DNA of 64,000 nucleotides, from the NCBI GenBank assembly GCA_040954595.2, contig CM082594.2, positions 10,292,001 through 10,356,000 on the forward strand, in the 5' to 3' direction. The stretch's first letter is position 1, and the number at the start of each line of letters is the position of its first letter. The position numbers were made by a program, and so were the translations under genes. The DNA is from Balanoglossus misakiensis. Lineage: Eukaryota; Hemichordata. Positions 16,601 to 29,695 of the stretch are shown here, piece after piece. The notes under the pieces were generated by a model. The model saw only the letters and a program-made list of their open reading frames with translations. It was not told where the DNA came from and ran no database searches.

Positions 16601-19318
16601 TTATAGCTCAGGAAAATGTTCAAAAAACGACGATTTTTCGAGTTTGCGAATTTTCAAAATTTCTTCAAATCTTGATAAAAACCATGGGTTATAGCTCAGG
16701 AAAATGTTCAAAAAACGACGATTTTTCGAGTTTGCGAATTTTCCAAATTTCTTCAAATCTTGATAAAAACCATGGGTTATAGCTCAGGAAAATGTTCAAA
16801 AAACGACGATTTTTCGAGTTTGCGAATTTTCAAAATTTCTTCAAATCTTGATAAAAACCATGGGTTATAGCTCAGGAAAATGTTCAAAAAACGACGATTT
16901 TTCGAGTTTGCGAATTTTCCAAAATTTCTTCAAATCTTGATAAAAACCATGGGTTATAGCTCAGGAAAATGTTCAAAAAACGACGATTTTTCGAGTTTGC
17001 GAATTTTCCAAAATTTCTTCAAATCTTGATAAAAACCATGGGTTATAGCTCAGGAAAATGTTCAAAAACGACGATTTTTCGAGTTTGCGAATTTTCAAAA
17101 TTTCTTCAAATCTTGATAAAAACCATGGGTTATAGCTCAGGAAAATGTTCAAAAAACGACGATTTTTCGAGTTTGCGAATTTTCAAAATTTCTTCAAATC
17201 TTGATAAAAACCATGGGTTATAGCTCAGGAAAATGTTCAAAAAACGACGATTTTTCGAGTTTGCGAATTTTCCAAATTTCTTCAAATCTTGATAAAAACC
17301 ATGGGTTATAGCTCAGGAAAATGTTCAAAAAACGACGATTTTTCGAGTTTGCGAATTTTCCAAAATTTCTTCAAATCTTGATAAAAACCATGGGTTATAG
17401 CTCAGGAAAATGTTCAAAAAACGACGATTTTTCGAGTTTGCGAATTTTCAAATTTCTTCAAATCTTGATAAAAACCATGGGTTATAGCTCAGGAAAATGT
17501 TCAAAAAACGACGATTTTTCGAGTTTGCGAATTTTCGAAATTTCTTCAAATCTTGATAAAAACCATGGGTTATAGCTCAGGAAAATGTTCAAAAAACGAC
17601 GATTTTTCGAGTTTGCGAATTTTCCGAATTTCTTCAAATCTTGATAAAAACCATGGGTTATAGCTCAGGAAAATGTTCAAAAAACGACGATTTTTCGAGT
17701 TTGCGAATTTTCAAATTTCTTCAAATCTTGATAAAAACCATGGGTTATAGCTCAGGAAAATGTTCAAAAAACGACGATTTTTCGAGTTTGCGAATTTTCC
17801 AAATTTCTTCAAATCTTGATAAAAACCATGGGTTATAGCTCAGGAAAATGTTCAAAAAACGACGATTTTTCGAGTTTGCGAATTTTCAAAATTTCTTCAA
17901 ATCTTGATAAAAACCATGGTTATAGCTCAGGAAAATGTTCAAAAAACGACGATTTTTCGAGTTTGCGAATTTTCAAATTTCTTCAAATCTTGATAAAAAC
18001 CATGGGTTATAGCTCAGGAAAATGTTCAAAAAACGACGATTTTTCGAGTTTGCGAATTTTCAAAATTTCTTCAAATCTTGATAAAAACCATGGGTTATAG
18101 CTCAGGAAAATGTTCAAAAAACGACGATTTTTCGAGTTTGCGAATTTTCAAAATTTCTTCAAATCTTGATAAAAACCATGGGTTATCTCAGGAAAATGTT
18201 CAAAAAACGACGATTTTTCGAGTTTGCGAATTTTCAAAATTTCTTCAAATCTTGATAAAAACCATGGGTTATAGCTCAGGAAAATGTTCAAAAAACGACG
18301 ATTTTTCGAGTTTGCGAATTTTCCGAATTTCTTCAAATCTTGATAAAAACCATGGGTTATAGCTCAGGAAAATGTTCAAAAAACGACGATTTTTCGAGTT
18401 TGCGAATTTTCCAAATTTCTTCAAATCTTGATAAAAACCATGGGTTATAGCTCAGGAAAATGTTCAAAAAACGACGATTTTTCGAGTTTGCGAATTTTCC
18501 AAATTTCTTCAAATCTTGATAAAAACCATGGGTTATAGCTCAGGAAAATGTTCAAAAAACGACGATTTTTCGAGTTTGCGAATTTTCAAAATTTCTTCAA
18601 ATCTTGATAAAAACCATGGGTTATAGCTCAGGAAAATGTTCAAAAAACGACGATTTTTCGAGTTTGCGAATTTTCCAAATTTCTTCAAATCTTGATAAAA
18701 ACCATGGGTTATAGCTCAGGAAAATGTTCAAAAAACGACGATTTTTCGAGTTTGCGAATTTTCAAAATTTCTTCAAATCTTGATAAAAACCATGGGTTAT
18801 AGCTCAGGAAAATGTTCAAAAAACGACGATTTTTCGAGTTTGCGAATTTTCAAAATTTCTTCAAATCTTGATAAAAACCATGGGTTATAGCTCAGGAAAA
18901 TGTTCAAAAAACGACGATTTTTCGAGTTTGCGAATTTTCAAAATTTCTTCAAATCTTGATAAAAACCATGGGTTATAGCTCAGGAAAATGTTCAAAAAAC
19001 GACGATTTTTCGAGTTTGCGAATTTTCAAAATTTCTTCAAATCTTGATAAAAACCATGGGTTATAGCTCAGGAAAATGTTCAAAAAACGACGATTTTTCG
19101 AGTTTGCGAATTTTCCAAATTTCTTCAAATCTTGATAAAAACCATGGGTTATAGCTCAGGAAAATGTTCAAAAAACGACGATTTTTCGAGTTTGCGAATT
19201 TTCCAAATTTCTTCAAATCTTGATAAAAACCATGGGTTATAGCTCAGGAAAATGTTCAAAAAACGACGATTTTTCGAGTTTGCGAATTTTCCAAATTTCT
19301 TCAAATCTTGATAAAAAC
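10687..19318. repeat. Satellite block A1 (family A, 88 bp, about 98 units) with a C-type left edge
   Basis: The first 40 bases (TTTTCATTTTCTGAAAAAAATC, then CATGGGTTATAGCTCATGAAAATG) are family C in character and change to family A within the first monomer, which starts at 10706. The rest is family A with few substitutions. The main variation is TTTTCAAAATTTC versus TTTTCCAAATTTC, plus one-base indels (TTCAAATTTC, five instead of six A before CGACG, and a missing G in CCATGGTTATAG at 15274 and 17914). Confidence 0.93.
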
Positions 19319-20710
19319 CATGGGTTATAGCTCAGGAAAATCGTGAAAAATCGACGATTTTTCGACTTTGCGAATTTTGAAAAATTGGTCATTTTTTGGA
19401 AAAACCATGGGTTATAGCTCAGGAAAATCGTGAAAAATCGAATATTTTTCGACTTTGCGAATTTTGAAAATTTGGTCATTTTTTGGAAAAACCATGGGTT
19501 ATAGCTCAGGAAAATCGTGAAAAATCGACGATTTTTCGACTTTGCGAATTTTGAAAATTTGGTCATTTTTTGGAAAAACCATGGGTTATAGCTCAGGAAA
19601 ATCGTGAAATATCGACGATTTTTCGACTTTGCGAATTTTCAAAATTTGGTCATTTTTTGAAAAAACCATGGGTTATAGCTCAGGAAAATCGTGAAAAATC
19701 GACGATTTTTCGACTTTGCGAATTTTCAAAATTTGGTCATTTTTTGAAAAAACCATGGGTTATAGCTCAGGAAAATCGTGAAAAATCGACGATTTTTCGA
19801 CTTTGCGAATTTTCAAAATTTGGTCATTTTTTGAAAAAACCATGGGTTATAGCTCAGGAAAATCGTGAAAAATCGACGATTTTTCGACTTTGCGAATTTT
19901 CAAAATTTGGTCATTTTTTGAAAAAACCATGGGTTATAGCTCAGGAAAATCGTGAAAAATCGACGATTTTTCGACTTTGCGAATTTTCAAAATTTGGTCA
20001 TTTTTTGAAAAAACCATGGGTTATAGCTCAGGAAAATCGTGAAAAATCGACGATTTTTCGACTTTGCGAATTTTCAAAATTTGGTCATTTTTTGGAAAAA
20101 CCATGGGTTATAGCTCAGGAAAATCGTGAAAAATCGACGATTTTTCGACTTTGCGAATTTTGAAAATTTGGTCATTTTTTGGAAAAACCATGGGTTATAG
20201 CTCAGGAAAATCGTGAAAAATCGACGATTTTTCGACTTTGCGAATTTTCAAAATTTGGTCATTTTTTGGAAAAACCATGGGTTATAGCTCAGGAAAATCG
20301 TGAAAAATCGACGATTTTTCGACTTTGCGAATTTTCAAAATTTGGTCATTTTTTGAAAAAACTATGGGTTATAGCTCAGGAAAATCGTGAAAAATCGACG
20401 ATTTTTCGACTATGCGAATTTTCAAAATTTGGTCATTTTTTGAAAAAACCATGGGTTATAGCTCAGGAAAATCGTGAAAAATCGACGATTTTTCGACTTT
20501 GCGAATTTTCAAAATTTGGTCATTTTTTGAAAAAACCATGGGTTATTAGCTCAGGAAAATCGTGAAAAATCGACGATTTTTCGACTTTGCGAATTCTCAA
20601 AATTTGGTCATTTTTTGAAAAAACCATGGGTTATAGCTCAGGAAAATCGTGAAAAATCGACGATTTTTCGACTTTGCGAATTTTCAAAATTTGGTCATTT
20701 TTTGAAAAAA
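19319..20710. repeat. Satellite block B1 (family B, 87 bp, 16 units)
   Basis: The monomer at 19319 is the first with GAAAATCGTGAAAAATCGAC. Its predecessor is pure A, so the switch lies inside the shared CCATGGGTTATAGCTCAGG segment. The first units carry TTTTGAAAAATTGG or TTTTGAAAATTTGG variants and one has AATATT in place of ACGATT (near 19441). Confidence 0.92.
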
Positions 20711-22032
20711 CCATTGGTTATAGCTCAGGAAAATGTTCAAAAAACGACGATTTTTCGAGTTTGCGAATTTTCAAAATTTCTTCAAATCTTGATAAAAACC
20801 ATGGGTTATAGCTCAGGAAAATGTTCAAAAAACGACGATTTTTCGAGTTTGCGAATTTTCAAAATTTCTTCAAATCTTGATAAAAACCATGGGTTATAGC
20901 TCAGGAAAATGTTCAAAAAACGACGATTTTTCGAGTTTGCGAATTTTCAAAATTTCTTCAAATCTTGATAAAAACCATGGGTTATAACTCAGGAAAATGT
21001 TCAAAAAACGACGATTTTTCGAGTTTGCGAATTTTCAAAATTTCTTCAAATCTTGATAAAAACCATGGGTTATAGCTCAGGAAAATGTTCAAAAAACGAC
21101 GATTTTTCGAGTTTGCGAATTTTCAAAATTTCTTCAAATCTTGATAAAAACCATGGGTTATAGCTCAGGAAAATGTTCAAAAAACGACGATTTTTCGAGT
21201 TTGCGAATTTTCCAAATTTCTTCAAATCTTGATAAAAACCATGGGTTATAGCTCAGGAAAATGTTCAAAAAACGACGATTTTTCGAGTTTGCGAATTTTC
21301 CAAATTTCTTCAAATCTTGACAAAAACCATGGGTTATAGCTCAGGAAAATGTTCAAAAAACGACGATTTTTCGAGTTTGCGAATTTTCCAAATTTCTTCA
21401 AATCTTGACAAAAACCATGGGTTATAGCTCAGGAAAATGTTCAAAAAACGACGATTTTTCGAGTTTGCGAATTTTCCAAATTTCTTCAAATCTTGATAAA
21501 AACCATGGGTTATAGCTCAGGAAAATGTTCAAAAAACGACGATTTTTCGAGTTTGCGAATTTTCCAAATTTCTTCAAATCTTGATAAAAACCATGGGTTA
21601 TAGCTCAGGAAAATGTTCAAAAAACGACGATTTTTCGAGTTTGCGAATTTTCCAAATTTCTTCAAATCTTGATAAAAACCATGGGTTATAGCTCAGGAAA
21701 ATGTTCAAAAAACGACGATTTTTCGAGTTTGCGAATTTTCAAAATTTCTTCAAATCTTGATAAAAACCATGGGTTATAGCTCAGGAAAATGTTCAAAAAA
21801 CGACGATTTTTCAAGTTTGCGAATTTTCAAAATTTCTTCAAATCTTGATAAAAACCATGGGTTATAGCTCAGGAAAATGTTCAAAAAACGACGATTTTTC
21901 GAGTTTGCGAATTTTCAAAATTTCTTCAAATCTTGATAAAAACCATGGGTTATAGCTCAGGAAAATGTTAAAAAAAAACGACGATTTTTCGAGTTTGCGA
22001 ATTTTCAAAATTTCTTCAAATCTTGATAAAAA
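20711..22032. repeat. Satellite block A2 (family A, 88 bp, 15 units)
   Basis: The first unit has a CCATTGG variant of the shared box and then A-type sequence. Two adjacent units (near 21320 and 21408) share CTTGACAAAAACC instead of CTTGATAAAAACC, showing a local duplication. One unit near 21970 has TTAAAAAAAACGACG with extra A residues. Confidence 0.92.
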
Positions 22033-22119
22033 CCATGGGTTATAGCTCAGGAAAATGTTCAAAAAACGACGATTTTTCGAGTTTGCGAATTTTCAAAATT
22101 TGGTCATTTTTTGGAAAAA
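22033..22119. repeat. Chimeric A/B satellite monomer
   Basis: The 5' half is family A (AAAATGTTCAAAAAACGACG, CGAGTTTGCG) and the 3' half is family B (AAAATTTGGTCATTTTTTGG). The switch falls in the core shared by both families around 22090-22100, in register, giving an 87-bp unit. Confidence 0.92.
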
Positions 22120-25100
22120 CCATGGGTTATAGCTCAGGAAAATCGTGAAAAATCGACGATTTTTCGACTTTGCGAATTTTCAAAATTTGGTCATTTTTTG
22201 GAAAAACCATGGGTTATAGCTCAGGAAAATCGTGAAATATCGACGATTTTTCGACTTTGCGAATTTTCAAAATTTGGTCATTTTTTGAAAAAACCATGGG
22301 TTATAGCTCAGGAAAATCGTGAAAAATCGACGATTTTTCGACTTTGCGAATTTTCAAAATTTGGTCATTTTTTGAAAAAACCATGGGTTATAGCTCAGGA
22401 AAATCGTGAAAAATCGACGATTTTTAGACTTTGCGAATTTTCAAAATTTGGTCATTTTTTGAAAAAACCATGGGTTATAGCTCAGGAAAATCGTGAAAAA
22501 TCGACGATTTTTCGATTTTGCGAATTTTCAAAATTTGGTCATTTTTTGAAAAAACCATGGGTTATAGCTCAGGAAAATCGTGAAAAATCGACGATTTTTC
22601 GACTTTGCGAATTTTCAAAATTTGGTCATTTTTTGGAAAAACCATGGGTTATAGCTCAGGAAAATCGTGAAAAATCGACGATTTTTCGACTTTGCGAATT
22701 TTCAAAATTTGGTCATTTTTTGGAAAAACCATGGGTTATAGCTCAGGAAAATCGTGAAAAATCGACGATTTTTCGACTTTGCGAATTTTCAAAATTTGGT
22801 CATTTTTTGAAAAAACCATGGGTTATAGCTCAGGAAAATCGTGAAAAATCGACGATTTTTCGACTTTGCGAATTTTCAAAATTTGGTCATTTTTTGAAAA
22901 AACCATGGGTTATAGCTCAGGAAAATCGTGAAAAATCGACGATTTTTCGACTTTGCGAATTTTCAAAATTTGGTCATTTTTTGAAAAAACCATGGGTTAT
23001 AGCTCAGGAAAATCGTGAAAAATCGACGATTTTTCGACTATGCGAATTTTCAAAATTTGGTCATTTTTTGAAAAAACCATGGGTTATAGCTCAGGAAAAT
23101 CGTGAAAAATCGACGATTTTTCGACTTTGCGAATTTTGAAAATTTGGTCATTTTTTGAAAAAACCATGGGTTATAGCTCAGGAAAATCGTGAAAAATCGA
23201 CGATTTTTCGACTTTGCGAATTTTCAAAATTTGGTCATTTTTTGAAAAAACCATGGGTTATAGCTCAGGAAAATCGTGAAAAATCGACGATTTTTCGACT
23301 TTGCGAATTTTCAAAATTTGGTCATTTTTTGAAAAAACCATGGGTTATAGCTCAGGAAAATCGTGAAAAATCGACGATTTTTCGACTATGCGAATTTTCA
23401 AAATTTGGTCATTTTTTGAAAAAACCATGGGTTATAGCTCAGGAAAATCGTGAAAAATCGACGATTTTTCGACTTTGCGAATTTTGAAAATTTGGTCATT
23501 TTTTGAAAAAACCATGGGTTATAGCTCAGGAAAATCGTGAAAAATCGACGATTTTTCGACTTTGCGAATTTTCAAAATTTGGTCATTTTTTGAAAAAACC
23601 ATGGGTTATAGCTCAGGAAAATCGTGAAAAATCGACGATTTTTCGACTTTGCGAATTTTCAAAATTTGGTCATTTTTTGAAAAAACCATGGGTTATAGCT
23701 CAGGAAAATCGTGAAAAATCGACGATTTTTCGACTTTGCGAATTTTCAAAATTTGGTCATTTTTTGGAAAAACCATGGGTTATAGCTCAGGAAAATCGTG
23801 AAAAATCGACGATTTTTCGACTTTGCGAATTTTCAAAATTTGGTCATTTTTTGAAAAAACCATGGGTTATAGCTCAGGAAAATCGTGAAAAATCGACGAT
23901 TTTTCGACTTTGCGAATTTTCAAAATTTGGTCATTTTTTGAAAAAACCATGGGTTATAGCTCAGGAAAATCGTGAAAAATCGACGATTTTTCGACTTTGC
24001 GAATTTTCAAAATTTGGTCATTTTTTGAAAAAACCATGGGTTATAGCTCAGGAAAATCGTGAAAAATCGACGATTTTTCGACTTTGCGAATTTTCAAAAT
24101 TTGGTCATTTTTTGGAAAAACCATGGGTTATAGCTCAGGAAAATCGTGAAAAATCGACGATTTTTCGACTTTGCGAATTTTCAAAATTTGGTCATTTTTT
24201 GGAAAAACCATGGGTTATAGCTCAGGAAAATCGTGAAAAATCGACGATTTTTCGACTTTGCGAATTTTCAAAATTTGGTCATTTTTTGAAAAAACCATGG
24301 GTTATAGCTCAGGAAAATCGTGAAAAATCGACGATTTTTCGACTTTGCGAATTTTCAAAATTTGGTCATTTTTTGAAAAAACCATGGGTTATAGCTCAGG
24401 AAAATCGTGAAAAATCGACGATTTTTCGACTATGCGAATTTTCAAAATTTGGTCATTTTTTGAAAAAACCATGGGTTATAGCTCAGGAAAATCGTGAAAA
24501 ATCGACGATTTTTCGACTTTGCGAATTTTCAAAATTTGGTCATTTTTTGAAAAAACCATGGGTTATAGCTCAGGAAAATCGTGAAAAATCGACGATTTTT
24601 CGACTTTGCGAATTTTCAAAATTTGGTCATTTTTTGAAAAAACCATGGGTTATAGCTCAGGAAAATCGTGAAAAATCGACGATTTTTCGACTTTGCGAAT
24701 TTTCAAAATTTGGTCATTTTTTGAAAAAACCATGGGTTATAGCTCAGGAAAATCGTGAAAAATCGACGATTTTTCGACTTTGCGAATTTTCAAAATTTGG
24801 TCATTTTTTGGAAAAACCATGGGTTATAGCTCAGGAAAATCGTGAAAAATCGACGATTTTTCGACTTTGCGAATTTTCAAAATTTGGTCATTTTTTGAAA
24901 AAACCATGGGTTATAGCTCAGGAAAATCGTGAAAAATCGACGATTTTTCGACTTTGCGAATTTTTTAAAATTTGGTCATTTTTTGAAAAAACCATGGGTT
25001 ATAGCTCAGGAAAATCGTGAAAAATCGACGATTTTTCGACTTTGCGAATTTTCAAAATTTGGTCATTTTTTGAAAAAACCATGGGTTATAGCTCAGGAAA

Positions 25101-28100
25101 ATCGTGAAAAATCGACGATTTTTCGACTTTGCGAATTTTCAAAATTTGGTCATTTTTTGAAAAAACCATGGGTTATAGCTCAGGAAAATCGTGAAAAATC
25201 GACGATTTTTCGACTTTGCGAATTTTCAAAATTTGGTCATTTTTTGAAAAAACCATGGGTTATAGCTCAGGAAAATCGTGAAAAATCGACGATTTTTCGA
25301 CTTTGCGAATTTTGAAAATTTGGTCATTTTTTGGAAAAACCATGGGTTATAGCTCAGGAAAATCGTGAAAAATCGACGATTTTTCGACTTTGCGAATTTT
25401 CAAAATTTGGTCATTTTTTGAAAAAACCATGGGTTATAGCTCAGGAAAATCGTGAAAAATCGACGATTTTTCGACTTTGCGAATTTTTTAAAATTTGGTC
25501 ATTTTTTGAAAAAACCATGGGTTATAGCTCAGGAAAATCGTGAAAAAATCGACGATTTTTCGACTTTGCGAATTTTCAAAATTTGGTCATTTTTTGGAAA
25601 AACCATGGGTTATAGCTCAGGAAAATCGTGAAAAATCGACGATTTTTCGACTTTGCGAATTTTCAAAATTTGGTCATTTTTTGAAAAAACCATGGGTTAT
25701 AGCTCAGGAAAATCGTGAAAAATCGACGATTTTTCGACTTTGCGAATTTTCAAAATTTGGTCATTTTTTGAAAAAACCATGGGTTATAGCTCAGGAAAAT
25801 CGTGAAAAATCGACGATTTTTCGACTTTGCGAATTTTCAAAATTTGGTCATTTTTTGAAAAAACCATGGGTTATAGCTCAGGAAAATCGTGAAAAATCGA
25901 CGATTTTTCGACTTTGCGAATTTTCAAAATTTGGTCATTTTTTGGAAAAACCATGGGTTATAGCTCAGGAAAATCGTGAAAAATCGACGATTTTTCGACT
26001 TTGCGAATTTTCAAAATTTGGTCATTTTTTGGAAAAACCATGGGTTATAGCTCAGGAAAATCGTGAAAAATCGACGATTTTTCGACTTTGCGAATTTTCA
26101 AAATTTGGTCATTTTTTGAAAAAACCATGGGTTATAGCTCAGGAAAATCGTGAAAAATCGACGATTTTTCGACTTTGCGAATTTTCAAAATTTGGTCATT
26201 TTTTGAAAAAACCATGGGTTATAGCTCAGGAAAATCGTGAAAAATCGACGATTTTTCGACTATGCGAATTTTCAAAATTTGGTCATTTTTTGAAAAAACC
26301 ATGGGTTATAGCTCAGGAAAATCGTGAAAAATCGACGATTTTTCGACTTTGCGAATTTTCAAAATTTGGTCATTTTTTGAAAAAACCATGGGTTATAGCT
26401 CAGGAAAATCGTGAAAAATCGACGATTTTTCGACTTTGCGAATTTTCAAAATTTGGTCATTTTTTGAAAAAACCATGGGTTATAGCTCAGGAAAATCGTG
26501 AAAAATCGACGATTTTTCGACTTTGCGAATTTTCAAAATTTGGTCATTTTTTGAAAAAACCATGGGTTATAGCTCAGGAAAATCGTGAAAAATCGACGAT
26601 TTTTCGACTTTGCGAATTTTCAAAATTTGGTCATTTTTTGAAAAAACCATGGGTTATAGCTCAGGAAAATCGTGAAAAATCGACGATTTTTCGACTTTGC
26701 GAATTTTTTAAAATTTGGTCATTTTTTGAAAAAACCATGGGTTATAGCTCAGGAAAATCGTGAAAAATCGACGATTTTTCGACTTTGCGAATTTTCAAAA
26801 TTTGGTCATTTTTTGAAAAAACCATGGGTTATAGCTCAGGAAAATCGTGAAAAATCGACGATTTTTCGACTTTGCGAATTTTCAAAATTTGGTCATTTTT
26901 TGAAAAATCCATGGGTTATAGCTCAGGAAAATCGTGAAAAATCGACGATTTTTCGACTTTGCGAATTTTCAAAATTTGGTCATTTTTTGAAAAAACCATG
27001 GGTTATAGCTCAGGAAAATCGTGAAAAATCGACGATTTTTCGATTTTGCGAATTTTCAAAATTTGGTCATTTTTTGAAAAAACCATGGGTTATAGCTCAG
27101 GAAAATCGTGAAAAATCGACGATTTTTCGACTTTGCGAATTTTCAAAATTTGGTCATTTTTTGGAAAAACCATGGGTTATAGCTCAGGAAAATCGTGAAA
27201 AATCGACGATTTTTCGACTTTGCGAATTTTCAAAATTTGGTCATTTTTTGGAAAAACCATGGGTTATAGCTCAGGAAAATCGTGAAAAATCGACGATTTT
27301 TCGACTTTGCGAATTTTCAAAATTTGGTCATTTTTTGAAAAAACCATGGGTTATAGCTCAGGAAAATCGTGAAAAATCGACGATTTTTCGACTTTGCGAA
27401 TTTTCAAAATTTGGTCATTTTTTGAAAAAACCATGGGTTATAGCTCAGGAAAATCGTGAAAAATCGACGATTTTTCGACTTTGCGAATTTTGAAAATTTG
27501 GTCATTTTTTGGAAAAACCATGGGTTATAGCTCAGGAAAATCGTGAAAAATCGACGATTTTTCGACTTTGCGAATTTTCAAAATTTGGTCATTTTTTGAA
27601 AAAACCATGGGTTATAGCTCAGGAAAATCGTGAAAAATCGACGATTTTTCGACTTTGCGAATTTTTTAAAATTTGGTCATTTTTTGAAAAAACCATGGGT
27701 TATAGCTCAGGAAAATCGTGAAAAAATCGACGATTTTTCGACTTTGCGAATTTTCAAAATTTGGTCATTTTTTGGAAAAACCATGGGTTATAGCTCAGGA
27801 AAATCGTGAAAAATCGACGATTTTTCGACTTTGCGAATTTTCAAAATTTGGTCATTTTTTGAAAAAACCATGGGTTATAGCTCAGGAAAATCGTGAAAAA
27901 TCGACGATTTTTCGACTTTGCGAATTTTCAAAATTTGGTCATTTTTTGAAAAAACCATGGGTTATAGCTCAGGAAAATCGTGAAAAATCGACGATTTTTC
28001 GACTTTGCGAATTTTCAAAATTTGGTCATTTTTTGAAAAAACCATGGGTTATAGCTCAGGAAAATCGTGAAAAATCGACGATTTTTCGACTTTGCGAATT

Positions 28101-29439
28101 TTGAAAATTTGGTCATTTTTTGGAAAAACCATGGGTTATAGCTCAGGAAAATCGTGAAAAATCGACGATTTTTCGACTTTGCGAATTTTCAAAATTTGGT
28201 CATTTTTTGAAAAAACCATGGGTTATAGCTCAGGAAAATCGTGAAAAATCGACGATTTTTCGACTTTGCGAATTTTTTAAAATTTGGTCATTTTTTGAAA
28301 AAACCATGGGTTATAGCTCAGGAAAATCGTGAAAAAATCGACGATTTTTCGACTTTGCGAATTTTCAAAATTTGGTCATTTTTTGGAAAAACCATGGGTT
28401 ATAGCTCAGGAAAATCGTGAAAAATCGACGATTTTTCGACTTTGCGAATTTTCAAAATTTGGTCATTTTTTGAAAAAACCATGGGTTATAGCTCAGGAAA
28501 ATCGTGAAAAATCGACGATTTTTCGACTTTGCGAATTTTCAAAATTTGGTCATTTTTTGGAAAAACCATGGGTTATTATAGCTCAGGAAAATCGTGAAAA
28601 ATCGACGATTTTTCGACTTTGCGAATTTTCAAAATTTGGTCATTTTTTGAAAAAACCATGGGTTATAGCTCAGGAAAATCGTGAAAAATCGACGATTTTT
28701 CGACTTTGCGAATTTTGAAAATTTGGTCATTTTTTGAAAAAACCATGGGTTATAGCTCAGGAAAATCGTGAAAAATCGACGATTTTTCGACTTTGCGAAT
28801 TTTCAAAATTTGGTCATTTTTTGAAAAAACCATGGGTTATAGCTCAGGAAAATCGTGAAAAATCGACGATTTTTCGACTTTGCGAATTTTCAAAATTTGG
28901 TCATTTTTTGAAAAAACCATGGGTTATAGCTCAGGAAAATCGTGAAAAATCGACGATTTTTCGACTTTGCGAATTTTCAAAATTTGGTCATTTTTTGAAA
29001 AAAACCATGGGTTATAGCTCAGGAAAATCGTGAAAAATCGACGATTTTTCGACTTTGCGAATTTTCAAAATTTGGTCATTTTTTGAAAAAACCATGGGTT
29101 ATAGCTCAGGAAAATCGTGAAAAATCGACGATTTTTCGACTATGCGAATTTTCAAAATTTGGTCATTTTTTGAAAAAACCATGGGTTATAGCTCAGGAAA
29201 ATCGTGAAAAATCGACGATTTTTCGACTTTGCGAATTTTCAAAATTTGGTCATTTTTTGAAAAAACCATGGGTTATAGCTCAGGAAAATCGTGAAAAATC
29301 GACGATTTTTCGACTTTGCGAATTTTCAAAATTTGGTCATTTTTTGAAAAAACCATGGGTTATAGCTCAGGAAAATCGTGAAAAATCGACGATTTTTCGA
29401 CTTTGCGAATTTTCAAAATTTGGTCATTTTTTGAAAAAA
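22120..29439. repeat. Satellite block B2 (family B, 87 bp, about 84 units) with higher-order repeats
   Basis: A highly homogeneous family B block. Marker variants recur at multiples of 87 bp: CGACTATGCG at about 23040, 23388, 24432, 26262 and 29142, and CGATTTTGCG near 22514 and 27044. A four-monomer signature occurs three times. It consists of a TTTTGAAAATTTGG unit, a normal unit, a TTTTTTAAAATTTGG unit and a GTGAAAAAATCG unit, ending near 25555, 27735 and 28345. This shows amplification by multi-monomer blocks. Confidence 0.93.
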
Positions 29440-29519
29440 CCATGGGTTATAGCTCAGGAAAATCGTGAAAAATCGACGATTTTTCGACTTTTCAAAATTT
29501 CTTCAAATCTTGATAAAAA
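29440..29519. repeat. Chimeric B/A satellite monomer with internal deletion (80 bp)
   Basis: It begins as family B (AAAATCGTGAAAAATCGACG, CGACTT) and then jumps to TTCAAAATTTCTTCAAATCTTG of family A, with loss of the TGCGAATT segment. It marks the B2 to A3 switch. Confidence 0.92.
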
Positions 29520-29695
29520 CCATGGGTTATAGCTCAGGAAAATGTTCAAAAAACGACGATTTTTCGAGTTTGCGAATTTTCAAAATTTCTTCAAATCTTG
29601 ATAAAAACCATGGGTTATAGCTCAGGAAAATGTTCAAAAAACGACGATTTTTCGAGTTTGCGAATTTTCAAAATTTCTTTATTTTCTGAAAAAAA
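29520..29695. repeat. Satellite block A3 and A/C chimeric monomer
   Basis: One full family A monomer (29520-29607) is followed by a unit that is family A up to AAAATTTCTT and family C afterwards (TATTTTCTGAAAAAAAC). This is the third chimeric switch. Confidence 0.9.

Noticed and set aside
11064-19566. Many 60-110 codon frames on both strands of the A satellite blocks
   Set aside because: These are repeated translations of the same 88-bp monomer in shifting frames. They carry no domain and end whenever the frame shifts past the TAG in GGTTATAGCTC.
19570-29532. Open frames of 94 to 505 codons across the B satellite blocks
   Set aside because: They arise because the 87-bp period is a multiple of three and one frame lacks stops. 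The frame has no ATG, the encoded sequence is only the repeated monomer, and single-base variants open or close it at random.
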